Part shown: one piece after another, positions 10,308 through 24,380 of the stretch
Layout of the letters: every line of letters begins with the position of its first letter
Numbering within the stretch: the stretch's first letter is position 1
NCBI RefSeq assembly: GCF_041154455.1
Contig: NZ_AP028664.1
Coordinates: 2,791,001 to 2,855,000 of the forward strand
DNA length: 64,000 nucleotides
Reading direction: 5' to 3'
Source of the DNA: Variovorax sp. V213
GTDB taxonomy: Bacteria; Pseudomonadota; Gammaproteobacteria; Burkholderiales; Burkholderiaceae_C
Notes under the pieces: generated by a model
What the model saw: the letters and a program-made list of their open reading frames with translations, nothing else
What the model was told of the DNA's origin: nothing
The model's database searches: none
Program-made: the position numbers and the translations under genes

Positions 10308-11723
10308 ATGCTTTATCAACTCTACGAAGCCCAGCGTTCCTTGATGGAGCCGTTCTCGGACTTCGCGCAAGCGGCGTCCAAACTCTTTGGCCAAGGTGCC
10401 GTCTGGGGGCAAGCGCCCATGGCCCAGCGCATGGCGGCGGGTTACGACCTGCTGTATCGGCTGGGCAAGGACTACGAGAAGCCCGAGTTCAACATCAAGT
10501 CCGTGAAGGTCGAGGGCGAAGACGTGGTCATCCAGGAGGCCGTCGAGCTCGACAAGCCGTTCTGCGAGCTGCGCCGCTTCAAGCGCTTCACCGACGAGCC
10601 GCACATTCTCAAGACGCTCAAGAGCCAGCCCGTGGTGCTGGTCGTGGCGCCGCTGTCGGGCCACTACGCCACGCTGTTGCGCGACACGGTGCGCACCATG
10701 CTGCAGGACCACAAGGTCTACATCACCGACTGGAAGAACGCGCGCCTCGTGCCGCTGTCCGAAGGCGAGTTCCACCTGGACGACTATATCAACTACGTGC
10801 AGGAGTTCATCCGCCAGCTGCAGGCCGAGTACGGCAACTGCCACGTGGTGAGCGTGTGCCAGCCCACGGTACCGGTGCTGGCAGCCGTGTCGCTGATGGC
10901 AAGCCGCGGCGAGCAGCTGCCGCTCACCATGACGATGATGGGTGGCCCGATCGACGCGCGCAAGTCGCCCACCGCGGTGAACAACCTGGCGATGAACAAG
11001 AGTTTCGAGTGGTTCGAGAACAATGTGATCTACCGCGTGCCGCAAGGCTTTCCGGGTGAAGGCCGCCGCGTGTACCCGGGCTTCTTGCAGCACACGGGCT
11101 TCGTGGCCATGAATCCCGACCGCCACGCCAGCAGCCACTATGACTATTTCAAGGACCTGATCAAGGGCGACGACGCCAGCGCCGAGGCCCATCGCAAGTT
11201 CTACGACGAGTACAACGCCGTGCTCGACATGGACGCCAACTATTACCTGGACACGATTCGGGTCGTGTTCCAGCAGTTCGAACTCGTGAACGGCACCTGG
11301 GACGTCAAGAACCCCAAGGGCCAGATCGAGCGCGTGCGCCCGCAAGACATCCACTCGACCGCCCTGCTCACCGTCGAGGGCGAGCTCGACGACATTTCGG
11401 GTTCGGGCCAGACCGAGGCCGCGCACAGCCTGTGCACCGGCATCGAGGATTCGCAGCGCGAACACTACGAAGTCAAGGGCGCAGGCCACTACGGCATCTT
11501 CAGCGGCCGCCGCTGGCGCGACCTGGTCTACCCCAAGATGCAGAAATTCATCGCCGCCCACGACCAGCCGCAGCGGCGCAGCGGTGCGCGCGAGGCACTG
11601 CCGGCCGAAGACCGGATCAAGCCAGGGCAAAACACGGCTGCCGTTGCAGCCAGGAAGAATGTCGCAGCCAAGAAAGCGGTGGCGGTTACCGCCGTGAAAA
11701 AGCCCGCGGCACGCAGGAAGTGA
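10308..11723 (+). CDS. phaZ: Intracellular polyhydroxyalkanoate depolymerase
   Basis: 471 aa depolymerase of the Cupriavidus PhaZ1 type, which breaks down native storage granules of polyhydroxybutyrate. The nucleophile is a cysteine in place of the lipase serine (VSVCQPTVP, C184). The acid is likely D361 or D362 (EGELDDISG) and the histidine is H394 (GAGHYGIFSG). The last 60 residues are Lys/Ala-rich (AARKNVAAKKAVAVTAVKK), an extension resembling granule- or DNA-binding tails of phasin-like proteins; the function of this tail is inference. No signal peptide is seen. It overlaps the next gene by 4 nt. Confidence 0.92.
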   Translation: MLYQLYEAQRSLMEPFSDFAQAASKLFGQGAVWGQAPMAQRMAAGYDLLYRLGKDYEKPEFNIKSVKVEGEDVVIQEAVELDKPFCELRRFKRFTDEPHILKTLKSQPVVLVVAPLSGHYATLLRDTVRTMLQDHKVYITDWKNARLVPLSEGEFHLDDYINYVQEFIRQLQAEYGNCHVVSVCQPTVPVLAAVSLMASRGEQLPLTMTMMGGPIDARKSPTAVNNLAMNKSFEWFENNVIYRVPQGFPGEGRRVYPGFLQHTGFVAMNPDRHASSHYDYFKDLIKGDDASAEAHRKFYDEYNAVLDMDANYYLDTIRVVFQQFELVNGTWDVKNPKGQIERVRPQDIHSTALLTVEGELDDISGSGQTEAAHSLCTGIEDSQREHYEVKGAGHYGIFSGRRWRDLVYPKMQKFIAAHDQPQRRSGAREALPAEDRIKPGQNTAAVAARKNVAAKKAVAVTAVKKPAARRK

Positions 11724-12352
11724 TCGGGCTGGCCGCACGCATCCACAATGCACTGCCGCAAACGCAGTGCACGCGCTGTGGCTACCCTGATTGCGCCGGC
11801 TATGCCCAGGCGGTGGCCGACGGCGAGGCCAATCTCAATCAATGCCCTCCCGGCGGTGCGGAAGGCATCGCCAGGCTGGCACGGCTCACGGGCCGCGAGC
11901 CACTGCCGCTCGATCCGCAGTTCGGCACCGAAGGCCCGCGCGCCATGGCGGTCATCGACGAAGCCTGGTGCATCGGCTGCACGCTCTGCCTCGACGCCTG
12001 CCCCACCGATGCCATCGTCGGCATCAACAAGCGCATGCACACCGTGATCGAAGCGCACTGCACGGGCTGCGAGCTTTGCATCCCGGTCTGCCCCGTCGAC
12101 TGCATCTCGCTCGAAGTCGAGACGCCGGGCCGCACTGGTTGGCAAGCCTGGTCGAAAGCCCAGGCCGACGCCGCGCTGCAGCGCTACAAGCTGCATGGCG
12201 AGCACCGCCGCGCCGACAAGCCGCAAGGCACGTTACCGGCCCCGCCCGCCCAACCGCAAACCGCCGACACGCGCAAGCGATCCATCGTCGAAGCCGCACT
12301 GGCGCGCGCCCGCGCCGCTTCGCAACAACGTCCACCCGCCGCCAAGCCATGA
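11720..12352 (+). CDS. RnfB-like ferredoxin with Fe-S domain and two 4Fe-4S motifs
   Basis: 210 aa soluble relative of RnfB/RsxB. The N-terminal Fe-S domain shows CTRCGYPDC then a distal CPPGG. Two bacterial 4Fe-4S motifs follow: CIGCTLCLDACPTDAI and CTGCELCIPVCPVDCI. Unlike true RnfB it has no N-terminal membrane anchor. The C-terminal 60 residues are low-complexity (Pro, Ala, Arg). I start it at GTG 11720, overlapping the phaZ stop, because the family sequence begins there (IGLAARIHNALPQTQCTRCG); the ribosome site is very close, so the start is uncertain. It probably acts as an electron carrier. It overlaps the LysE gene by 4 nt. Confidence 0.85.
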   Translation: MIGLAARIHNALPQTQCTRCGYPDCAGYAQAVADGEANLNQCPPGGAEGIARLARLTGREPLPLDPQFGTEGPRAMAVIDEAWCIGCTLCLDACPTDAIVGINKRMHTVIEAHCTGCELCIPVCPVDCISLEVETPGRTGWQAWSKAQADAALQRYKLHGEHRRADKPQGTLPAPPAQPQTADTRKRSIVEAALARARAASQQRPPAAKP

Positions 12353-12987
12353 CCTTCGATACCCTGCTGATCTACGTCGTCGCCTCGATCGCACTGGCCG
12401 TGATTCCAGGCCCCACGATGCTGCTGGCGCTGTCCAACGGCATCGACGGCGGCATGCGCCGCGCGAGCTGGGGCATTGCCGGCGCATCGCTGGGCAGCGT
12501 CACGCTGATCGCGGTGGTCGCGCTCGGGCTCGGTTCGCTGCTCGCCGCATCGGAGCTGCTCTTCAACGCGATCCGCGTGGCGGGTGTCGCCTACCTGGTC
12601 TGGCTCGGCATCAAGCTGTGGCGCAGCGAGGCGACCGACCTGGGGGCGGCGCTGGCCAAGTCGGCCATCGAAGTTCGCCCGCACGGCCGCGTCGCGCTCA
12701 TGCGCAGCCTCCTCGTGGCGCTGTCGAACCCCAAGACGGTACTGTTCTTCGCGGCCTTTCTGCCGCAGTTCATCGACATTGCCAAGCCACAGGGTACGCA
12801 GTACCTGCTGCTGGGCTCGATCTTCGTGGCGCTCGACACCTGCGTGATGCTTGCCTATGCGGCCGCCGGAACGCAGGCCGTGCGCTGGCTCTCGCGCCGC
12901 GGCCTCAAGGCGCTGAATCGCGGCTGCGCGGCGGGCATGTGGCTGCTGGCGGCCACGCTTGCCTTCTGGCGCCGTCCGGGCACCTGA
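12349..12987 (+). CDS. LysE/RhtB-family amino acid exporter
   Basis: 212 aa inner-membrane protein with about six hydrophobic segments. The family signature appears near the N-terminus (IPGPTMLLALSNGIDGGMRRASWGIAGASLG). Members export amino acids such as threonine, homoserine or lysine; the substrate here cannot be told. The start ATG overlaps the stop of the ferredoxin gene (ATGA), so the two are probably translationally coupled though functionally unrelated. It converges with the EamA exporter gene. Confidence 0.88.
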   Translation: MTFDTLLIYVVASIALAVIPGPTMLLALSNGIDGGMRRASWGIAGASLGSVTLIAVVALGLGSLLAASELLFNAIRVAGVAYLVWLGIKLWRSEATDLGAALAKSAIEVRPHGRVALMRSLLVALSNPKTVLFFAAFLPQFIDIAKPQGTQYLLLGSIFVALDTCVMLAYAAAGTQAVRWLSRRGLKALNRGCAAGMWLLAATLAFWRRPGT

Positions 12988-12999
12988 ACGGCGCGGCGC

Positions 13000-13926
13000 T
13001 CAACCCTTCGGCATCTTCTGCTGGCGCTTGAAGAGCAATAGCAGCACACCGGCCAGCACGACGGCCACGGCGTACCACTCGAAGCGCGTCACGGTCTCGT
13101 TGGCAATCCACACGCCCAGCAGCATCGCGATCACCGGGTTGACGAAGGTGTAGCTCGCGGCCAGCGCGGCCGGCGCCTTGGCGAGCAGCACCATGTAGGC
13201 GTTGAACGCGATCAGCGAGCCGAACACCACGAGGTACAGCCAGGCCGCAACCGCCTCCGGCTGCGGCGGCCACGCCAACTCTTCACCAGAGATGGCGGAG
13301 AGCACCAGCAGCACCACGCCGCCGCAGATCATCTCGCTCGCGAAACCCATGGCGCCGGGCGCGAGCGGGAGGCTGCGCTGGCTCAACACACTGCCCATCG
13401 ACCAGCAGACGCAGGCGATGGAAATGGCGGCAAGGCCCGCGGGCGACGACTGGAAGCCGCTGCCCTGTGTCAGCATCAGCACGCCGATGAGCCCGAGCGC
13501 AATGCCCGCTGCCTCCAGCCGTGTCGGCTTCACGCCCCAGACCAGGTTCAGCAATGCGATCAGCAGCGGCACCACTGCGATGAATGCCACCACCAGCCCC
13601 GAGCCGATCGACACTTCGGCATGGGCCGTGCCGCCCATGCCGCCGCCCAGCATCAATGCGCCGACCACGAGCGCGTTGCGCCATTGCTGGCGCGAGGGCC
13701 AGGCCGCCCCGCGCCAACGCATCCAGGCGGCGAGCAGCACGCCCGCGAACAGGAAGCGCGAACCCATCTGAAGAAAGGGCGCAAAGCTGATCAGCGCGTA
13801 CTTGATCGCAAGATAGGTCGAGCCCCAGACCACCCAGGTGGCGGCCAGGCAGAGCCAGAGGATCGGCGGGAGCGCGCTGCGCGCGTATCCGGGCGCGGCT
13901 TGGGCGGGAGATGCGAGAGTCGGCAT
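13000..13926 (-). CDS. EamA/DMT-family exporter
   Basis: 308 aa inner-membrane protein of the drug/metabolite transporter superfamily, with ten predicted membrane segments in two EamA repeats. The first repeat starts with LPPILWLCLAATWVVWGSTYLAIKYAL, a typical opening. It resembles YedA-type transporters; the substrate is unknown. It is divergently arranged with an Lrp/AsnC regulator 124 nt away, a common pairing in which the regulator controls the exporter. Confidence 0.88.
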   Translation of the reverse strand: MPTLASPAQAAPGYARSALPPILWLCLAATWVVWGSTYLAIKYALISFAPFLQMGSRFLFAGVLLAAWMRWRGAAWPSRQQWRNALVVGALMLGGGMGGTAHAEVSIGSGLVVAFIAVVPLLIALLNLVWGVKPTRLEAAGIALGLIGVLMLTQGSGFQSSPAGLAAISIACVCWSMGSVLSQRSLPLAPGAMGFASEMICGGVVLLVLSAISGEELAWPPQPEAVAAWLYLVVFGSLIAFNAYMVLLAKAPAALAASYTFVNPVIAMLLGVWIANETVTRFEWYAVAVVLAGVLLLLFKRQQKMPKG

Positions 13927-14050
13927 GGCGGGTTTTGTCTTGTTGTCTTGTCGGTGTGGAAACGCCGTCCATGGTATGAAAGCGTTCCTCCGGCAGCCAT
14001 GCGCATTTCATGGTTCTGCCTGTTTCGTACCGTCGATTTAAAGGAGTTGA

Positions 14051-14548
14051 ATGGACTTCACCTTGAACCCCACGCTGGATGCCCACGACACCCGCATCCT
14101 GGCCGAATTGCAAAGCGATGCGCGGCTCACCATGGCCGAACTCGGCCGCCGCGTGCACCTGAGCCAGCCGGCCGTGACCGAGCGCGTGAAAAAACTGGAG
14201 GCCGCGGGCGTGATCAGCGGCTACCGCGCCACGGTCAATCTCGGCAAGCTCGGCTATGGCATTCGCGCCATCATCCGTGTCGGCCGCGCCGACTATGCGC
14301 GCGTGGTCGAGCTGGTCCAGCAGACGCCCGAATGCGTCAACGCCTACAACGTGACCGGCGACGACAGCTGGATCCTGGAGATCGCGGTCATCGACGTGAG
14401 CCATCTCGATGCGGTGGTCACCAGGTTCTGCATCCTCACCGAGACCGCGACCTCGATCATCCTGAACCCGGCGCGCGAGCACCAGCCGATGTTGCCGCCT
14501 CAGCGTTCCGACGTGAAGCCGCCGATCAAGAAGGTGCTCAACGCGTAG
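14051..14548 (+). CDS. Lrp/AsnC-family transcriptional regulator
   Basis: 165 aa regulator with an N-terminal helix-turn-helix (LDAHDTRILAELQSDARLTMAELGRRVHLSQPAVTERVKKLE, residues 9-50) and a C-terminal RAM/ligand-binding domain. It is expected to sense an amino acid and to act on the divergent EamA exporter gene. An AAGGAG ribosome site lies at 14040-14045, just before the ATG. Its 3' end overlaps the convergent VOC gene by 11 nt. Confidence 0.9.
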   Translation: MDFTLNPTLDAHDTRILAELQSDARLTMAELGRRVHLSQPAVTERVKKLEAAGVISGYRATVNLGKLGYGIRAIIRVGRADYARVVELVQQTPECVNAYNVTGDDSWILEIAVIDVSHLDAVVTRFCILTETATSIILNPAREHQPMLPPQRSDVKPPIKKVLNA

Positions 14549-15026
14549 CGGCGAGCGCGTTGAAGGCGGTCACTACCTCGGGCGGCGCCTGGACCATCTC
14601 GATCAGCACGCCCTCGCCCGCGATCGGAAATTCGTCGTTCGCCTTCGGATGCAGAAAGCAGATGTCGAAACCCGCCGCGCCCTGGCGGATGCCGCCGGGC
14701 GCAAAGCGCACGCCCTGCGCGGTAAGCCATTCGACGGCCTTGGGAAGGTCGTCGATCCACAGGCCCACATGGTTGAGCGGCGTAGTGTGGACGGCCGGCT
14801 TCTTCTCGGGGTCCAACGGCTGCATCAGGTCGACCTCGACCTTGAACGGCCCGCTGCCCATCGAACAGATGTCCTCGTCGACGTTCTCGCGCTCGCTCTT
14901 GAAGGTGCCCGTGACCTCGAGACCTAGCATGTCGACCCAGAGCTTCTGCAGCCGCAGCTTGTCCGGCCCGCCGATCGCGATCTGCTGGATGCCCAGCACC
15001 TTGAAGGGGCGTGCGGTCCCGGTCAC
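14538..15026 (-). CDS. VOC-family (glyoxalase-fold) protein coupled to bioB
   Basis: 162 aa VOC-superfamily protein with two beta-alpha-beta-beta-beta modules. Likely metal ligands include the histidine in TTPLNHVGLWIDD and glutamates such as VLIEMVQAP. The closest functional guess is a lactoylglutathione lyase or dioxygenase-type enzyme; the reaction is unknown. The GTG start at 15026 overlaps the bioB stop (GTGA), giving tight coupling. This start gives VTGTARPFKVLGIQQIAIGG, the natural beginning of the domain. No established biotin role is known for such a protein. Confidence 0.75.
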   Translation of the reverse strand: MTGTARPFKVLGIQQIAIGGPDKLRLQKLWVDMLGLEVTGTFKSERENVDEDICSMGSGPFKVEVDLMQPLDPEKKPAVHTTPLNHVGLWIDDLPKAVEWLTAQGVRFAPGGIRQGAAGFDICFLHPKANDEFPIAGEGVLIEMVQAPPEVVTAFNALAATR

Positions 15027-16069
15027 GCGCAGCTCTCCGCTTCTTCCGTGGTGGTGCGGCGCGACTCCAGGCCGAGCTTGCGCAGCAGCTGCACATCGGC
15101 TTCCACATCGGGGTTGCCCGTCACCAGCAGCTTGTCGCCGTAGAAGATCGAGTTGGCGCCAGCCATGAAGCACAGCGCCTGCACCGCGTCGCCCATCTGC
15201 TGGCGGCCGGCCGAAAGGCGAACGCGCGCGGTGGGCATGGTGATGCGCGCGACCGCAATCATGCGCACGAAGTCGAAAGGATCGACCGGCTCCGAATCGG
15301 CCAGCGGCGTGCCGGGCACGCGCACCAGGCTGTTGATCGGCACCGACTCCGGATACGGATTCAGGTTGGCCAGTTGCGCGATCAACCCCGCGCGATGCAC
15401 CGGCTGCTCGCCCATGCCGACGATGCCGCCGCAGCATACGCTGATGCCGGCGCTGCGCACATGGGCCAGCGTGTCGAGCCGGTCCTGATAGGTGCGCGTG
15501 TCGACGATGTCGGTGTAGTACTCGGGAGCGGTGTCGAGGTTGTGGTTGTAGTAGTCGAGGCCCGCGGCCTTGAGCTGGTGCGCATGGTGCGGCTCCAGCA
15601 TGCCGAGCGTGGCGCAGGTCTGCAGACCCAGCCCCTTCACCGCCTCGACCAGCACCGCCACCTTCTCGACGTCGCGGTCCTTCGGCGCGCGCCATGCGGC
15701 GCCCATGCAGAAGCGCGTGGCGCCGGCGTCCTTGGCAGCCTGAGCGGCGCGCACCACCTCGTCGACTTCCATCAGCTTCTGCGCCTTCACGCCGGTATCG
15801 AACTCGGCCGACTGCGGGCAATAGCCGCAGTTCTCGGGACAGCCGCCGGTCTTGACCGACAGCAAGGTCGCCAGTTCGATGTCACCTTCGGGAAAGTGCT
15901 GGCGATGCACCGTCTGCGCTTCAAACAGCAAATCCATCAGCGGCTTGTCGAGCAGCGCCTGGATCGCCTCGACCGACCAAGGGCCTTGCGGCGTCACCGG
16001 CTTTGCAGGCCGGTGCAGCGTGACAGGCGCCGAGATGGGCGCTTCAAAAAAAAGATCGGAGGTCGTCAT
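15023..16069 (-). CDS. bioB: Biotin synthase
   Basis: 348 aa radical-SAM enzyme that inserts sulfur into dethiobiotin in the last step of biotin synthesis. The radical-SAM cysteines are C77, C81 and C84 (GGCPENCGYCPQS); the [2Fe-2S] site and YYNHNLDTAPEYY motif are also present. I use ATG 16069 (MTTSDLFFEAP), which gives the usual family length; a GTG at 16120 would add 17 residues. No other biotin genes are nearby. Biotin is needed by the PccA biotin carboxyl carrier encoded next to it. Confidence 0.94.
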   Translation of the reverse strand: MTTSDLFFEAPISAPVTLHRPAKPVTPQGPWSVEAIQALLDKPLMDLLFEAQTVHRQHFPEGDIELATLLSVKTGGCPENCGYCPQSAEFDTGVKAQKLMEVDEVVRAAQAAKDAGATRFCMGAAWRAPKDRDVEKVAVLVEAVKGLGLQTCATLGMLEPHHAHQLKAAGLDYYNHNLDTAPEYYTDIVDTRTYQDRLDTLAHVRSAGISVCCGGIVGMGEQPVHRAGLIAQLANLNPYPESVPINSLVRVPGTPLADSEPVDPFDFVRMIAVARITMPTARVRLSAGRQQMGDAVQALCFMAGANSIFYGDKLLVTGNPDVEADVQLLRKLGLESRRTTTEEAESCA

Positions 16070-16119
16070 ATCAATGAAATCTTTCGTAAGTGCCCGAAGC
16101 GTTGACTGTTCGGGAAACA

Positions 16120-16207
16120 CCGCGGAACCGGCTTCGCCGGGCCGCAGGTGTTGCCCCCGGAAGGGGGTTGGAGAAGCGACACGAAGTGCGCGAAGCCTGG
16201 GGGTGAG
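16120..16207 (-). repeat. REP-like intergenic repeat, copy 2 (after pccA)
   Basis: On the minus strand, starting 3 nt after the pccA stop, the DNA reads GCTCACCCCCAGGCTTCGCG and then CACTTCGTGTCGCTTCTCC, a CCCCCTT/CCGGGGG hairpin and a second CCGGC/GCCGG hairpin. It matches the plus strand of 25030-25118 at most positions by eye. Both copies directly follow a stop codon in the sense direction, so a role in 3' end formation is likely. Confidence 0.7.
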
Positions 16208-16209
16208 CT

Positions 16210-18258
<2,049 letters not shown>

Positions 18259-18285
18259 GCTGAATCCACTTTTTTGCTGACCGCC

Positions 18286-18972
18286 TCAGCGGTTGATGAA
18301 CATCGAATACACCGGCTGAGCTTGCGACCGATCGACGAACACATACGCTATGCCGTCGGAACAGAAGTTCGCCACTTCGACAGAGTCGCCACCTGGGAGC
18401 TCGATCCAGTTGTCGACCTGCAGGAACAAGCGTCCCGCGGGCATTCCCTGCGCGCCGTTGGCCGTCCAGTACGGCACGCCGCCGCTCTTCGTACACCACG
18501 GGCTCGCCCAATCGTGGGGATGTTTGACTTCGTCCGGCAGATCGAAGTGGGCCTGATAGTCATAGAACGCCTCCTCCATTTCCGCGGGGGCGCCATCGTC
18601 ATCCGCGTGCCATCCGGTGATGGCGATCTCGCGCAGAAGTGCAGGCGGTCCGTCGGCCGGGTCCGAAGGCAGCGCCGTCGGCCCCGCGCCCAGATCGGCG
18701 CGCTGCACGACGAATGCGGCGTTCGCACCGGCGCCGTGCTCCCAGAAGCTGCAGATGCTGTCCCACTCGCACTTGAACAGGAACAGCACCTCGTCGCTCG
18801 CGAGCGGCAGCGCGTCGCCGTTGGCCGGCAATTGCGCAAGATGGCTCATGGGACGATTGCATTCGCTGCAAACGGGCCAGAGGCGCGGAGGAAGGCCCCA
18901 GGGCAGGCCGCCGAGCTTGGGAACAAGGCCAGGTTCCGCTCCCTCGCGGAACTCGGGGTAGTAGCTCTGCAT
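18286..18972 (-). CDS. DUF1963-like protein inside the propionate operon
   Basis: 228 aa soluble protein with many aromatic and acidic residues, a paired-cysteine motif (CSECNRPM near residue 35) and repeated short beta-like segments (LFLFKCEWDSICSFWEH; GRLFLQVDNWIELPGG). The layout resembles the DUF1963/YwqG family, of unknown biochemical function. It sits 7 nt after pccB and 27 nt before pccA, all minus strand, so it is very likely co-transcribed. No enzymatic role can be inferred. The start MQSYYPEFREGAEPGLVPKLGG places a typical 'PKLGG' family motif at residue 18. Confidence 0.7.
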   Translation of the reverse strand: MQSYYPEFREGAEPGLVPKLGGLPWGLPPRLWPVCSECNRPMSHLAQLPANGDALPLASDEVLFLFKCEWDSICSFWEHGAGANAAFVVQRADLGAGPTALPSDPADGPPALLREIAITGWHADDDGAPAEMEEAFYDYQAHFDLPDEVKHPHDWASPWCTKSGGVPYWTANGAQGMPAGRLFLQVDNWIELPGGDSVEVANFCSDGIAYVFVDRSQAQPVYSMFINR

Positions 18973-18979
18973 ACGAGAA

Positions 18980-20524
<1,545 letters not shown>

Positions 20525-20564
20525 GGTGTGCTTCCGAAGCTGTGGTCCTGAATTTTGTCGGCCG

Positions 20565-21614
20565 TCATGGCCTGGCGGTGATGGCGGCGGCCGCGAGCAG
20601 TTGGCGTGCCGCCGTCGATGCGGGCAGCGCGCCCTCTGCCACTTGCTGGGTGAGTTGCGGGAGCAGTTCGCGCACCTGCGCATGCTGCCTGAACGCCTGC
20701 TTGAGCCCGGCGTCGATGCGTTCCCACATCCATGCGGTGGCCTGCTTTTCGCGCCGCTTGGCAAGCTTTCCATTCGCGGTCTGCAAGGCCCTGAACTGCG
20801 TGACGGCATCCCAGAAGGCATCGATGCCTGTACCGGCCAGCGCGCTGAGCTGCAGCACCTTAGGCAGCCAGAAACGAATCTCCACGCCGCTGTGCGCATC
20901 ATGCACCGCATGCGCATGGTCCGGGTTGCCCTGGTGCCCGAAGAGGCGCAGCGCCGAGGTGATCTGCGCCTGCGCACGCGTCGCGGCATCCTTGTCGATG
21001 TCGGCCTTGTTGATGACGACGAGGTCGGCCAGCTCCATCACGCCTTTCTTGATGGCTTGCAGATCGTCGCCCGCATTGGGCAGCTGCATCAGCACGAACA
21101 TGTCGGTCATGCCGGCCACGGCGGTTTCGCTCTGGCCCACGCCCACGGTCTCGACGATCACGATGTCGTAGCCGGCGGCCTCGCACACCAGCATCGCCTC
21201 GCGCGTCTTCTCGGCCACGCCGCCGAGCGTGCCGCTCGACGGGCTGGGCCGGATGTAGGCGCGCTCGTGCACCGAGAGCCGCTCCATGCGCGTCTTGTCG
21301 CCCAGGATGGAGCCACCCGAGACGGTGGACGACGGATCGATGGTGAGCACCGCCACGCGGTGGCCCTTGCCGATCAGCAGCAGGCCCAACGTTTCGATGA
21401 AGGTCGATTTGCCGACGCCCGGCACGCCCGAGATACCCAGGCGAAACGAGTTGCCGGTGCGCGGCAGCAGCGCAGTGAGAAGTTCATCGGCCTGGACACG
21501 ATGGTCGGCGCGGGTGGATTCGAGCAGCGTGATGGCCTTGGCGATGGCGCGGCGCTGCACCATGCCGTCCGGCTGGGTGATGGCGCGCTCGAGTGCTTCG
21601 GCCGGCTTCAGCAC
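20565..21614 (-). CDS. meaB: Methylmalonyl-CoA mutase-associated GTPase (MeaB/ArgK)
   Basis: 349 aa G3E-type GTPase that protects and reactivates methylmalonyl-CoA mutase. Walker A is GVPGVGKST, switch regions include ETVGVGQSE, and the guanine-specificity motif is NKAD (VVINKADID). The GTG start at 21614 overlaps the GNAT gene by 7 nt and gives a length slightly above the E. coli homologue. Upstream open frame overlaps the mutase in another frame. The gene sits between scpA and pccB, the expected context. Confidence 0.93.
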   Translation of the reverse strand: MLKPAEALERAITQPDGMVQRRAIAKAITLLESTRADHRVQADELLTALLPRTGNSFRLGISGVPGVGKSTFIETLGLLLIGKGHRVAVLTIDPSSTVSGGSILGDKTRMERLSVHERAYIRPSPSSGTLGGVAEKTREAMLVCEAAGYDIVIVETVGVGQSETAVAGMTDMFVLMQLPNAGDDLQAIKKGVMELADLVVINKADIDKDAATRAQAQITSALRLFGHQGNPDHAHAVHDAHSGVEIRFWLPKVLQLSALAGTGIDAFWDAVTQFRALQTANGKLAKRREKQATAWMWERIDAGLKQAFRQHAQVRELLPQLTQQVAEGALPASTAARQLLAAAAITARP

Positions 21615-22081
21615 GCGCCCTCCGAGGCCACGCGCCAGCGGTAGTGCAGATCGACGCCCTCCTCGCCTTCGAGCACGAAACCATGCCGCAGATAGAAGCG
21701 GTTGGCGTCGCTCTGCACGAGCGCGGTGAGCTTGATGTCCAGCCGCTCTTCGCGCGCCTGCGACTTGGCCCACTCCAGCACCCATTCGCCGATGCCCAGG
21801 CCCTGGAAGCCGGTGCGCAGGTAGAGATGGTCGAGCCGCAGTGCGTCGGCGCCCTCGGGCTTGAGGGTGACGAAACCGATGCGCCCGGCGCCGTCGAGCA
21901 CGATGTGGTGCATGAAGGGCACGACGAAACCGGCCTGGAGCCGTTCGCGCGAACGTGCGGGGTCGAAGCGCCCGACACGCTCCAGGCTCGGGCGCATCGC
22001 ATCGACGCGCAAGGCGAGCATGGCCTCGAAATCGCTGGAATCCACCGGCTGCAGCGACAACCGCGACAAGAGATCGCCCAC
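21608..22081 (-). CDS. GNAT-family N-acetyltransferase in the methylmalonyl-CoA operon
   Basis: 157 aa single-domain GNAT protein. The acetyl-CoA-binding motif A is seen around LYLRTGFQGLGIGEWVLEWAKSQA and the C-terminal motif is ANRFYLRHGFVLEGEEGVDLHYRW. I use the GTG at 22081, 8 nt after the mutase stop with a GAGAAG sequence just before it; the longer frame upstream runs inside the mutase gene. It overlaps meaB by 7 nt, so it is part of the operon. Its substrate is unknown. A possible role is protein or metabolite acylation linked to propionyl-CoA, which is speculation. Confidence 0.8.
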   Translation of the reverse strand: MGDLLSRLSLQPVDSSDFEAMLALRVDAMRPSLERVGRFDPARSRERLQAGFVVPFMHHIVLDGAGRIGFVTLKPEGADALRLDHLYLRTGFQGLGIGEWVLEWAKSQAREERLDIKLTALVQSDANRFYLRHGFVLEGEEGVDLHYRWRVASEGAC

Positions 22082-22089
22082 GTCGCTTC

Positions 22090-24252
<2,163 letters not shown>

Positions 24253-24272
24253 GAGGGGCCGTCTTGCAGTGT

Positions 24273-24303
24273 CTTGCAGGGTATTCGCAAATTCGCCTGC
24301 AAG
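24273..24303. promoter_or_regulatory. Inverted repeat in the scpA/gntR divergent promoter region
   Basis: CTTGCAGG (24273-24280) and CCTGCAAG (24296-24303) form an exact 8-bp inverted repeat, with a third TTTGCAGG copy at 24307-24314 and a partial copy at 24263-24269. The cluster is centred in the 128-nt gap between scpA and the GntR regulator, so it is a good candidate operator. The binding protein is inferred. Confidence 0.45.
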
Positions 24304-24380
24304 GGATTTGCAGGCCGCAGCGAGTCTAACCGATCCATAATTATTAATTCAAACCCAATTTTTGCGGTACAGTCCACCCC

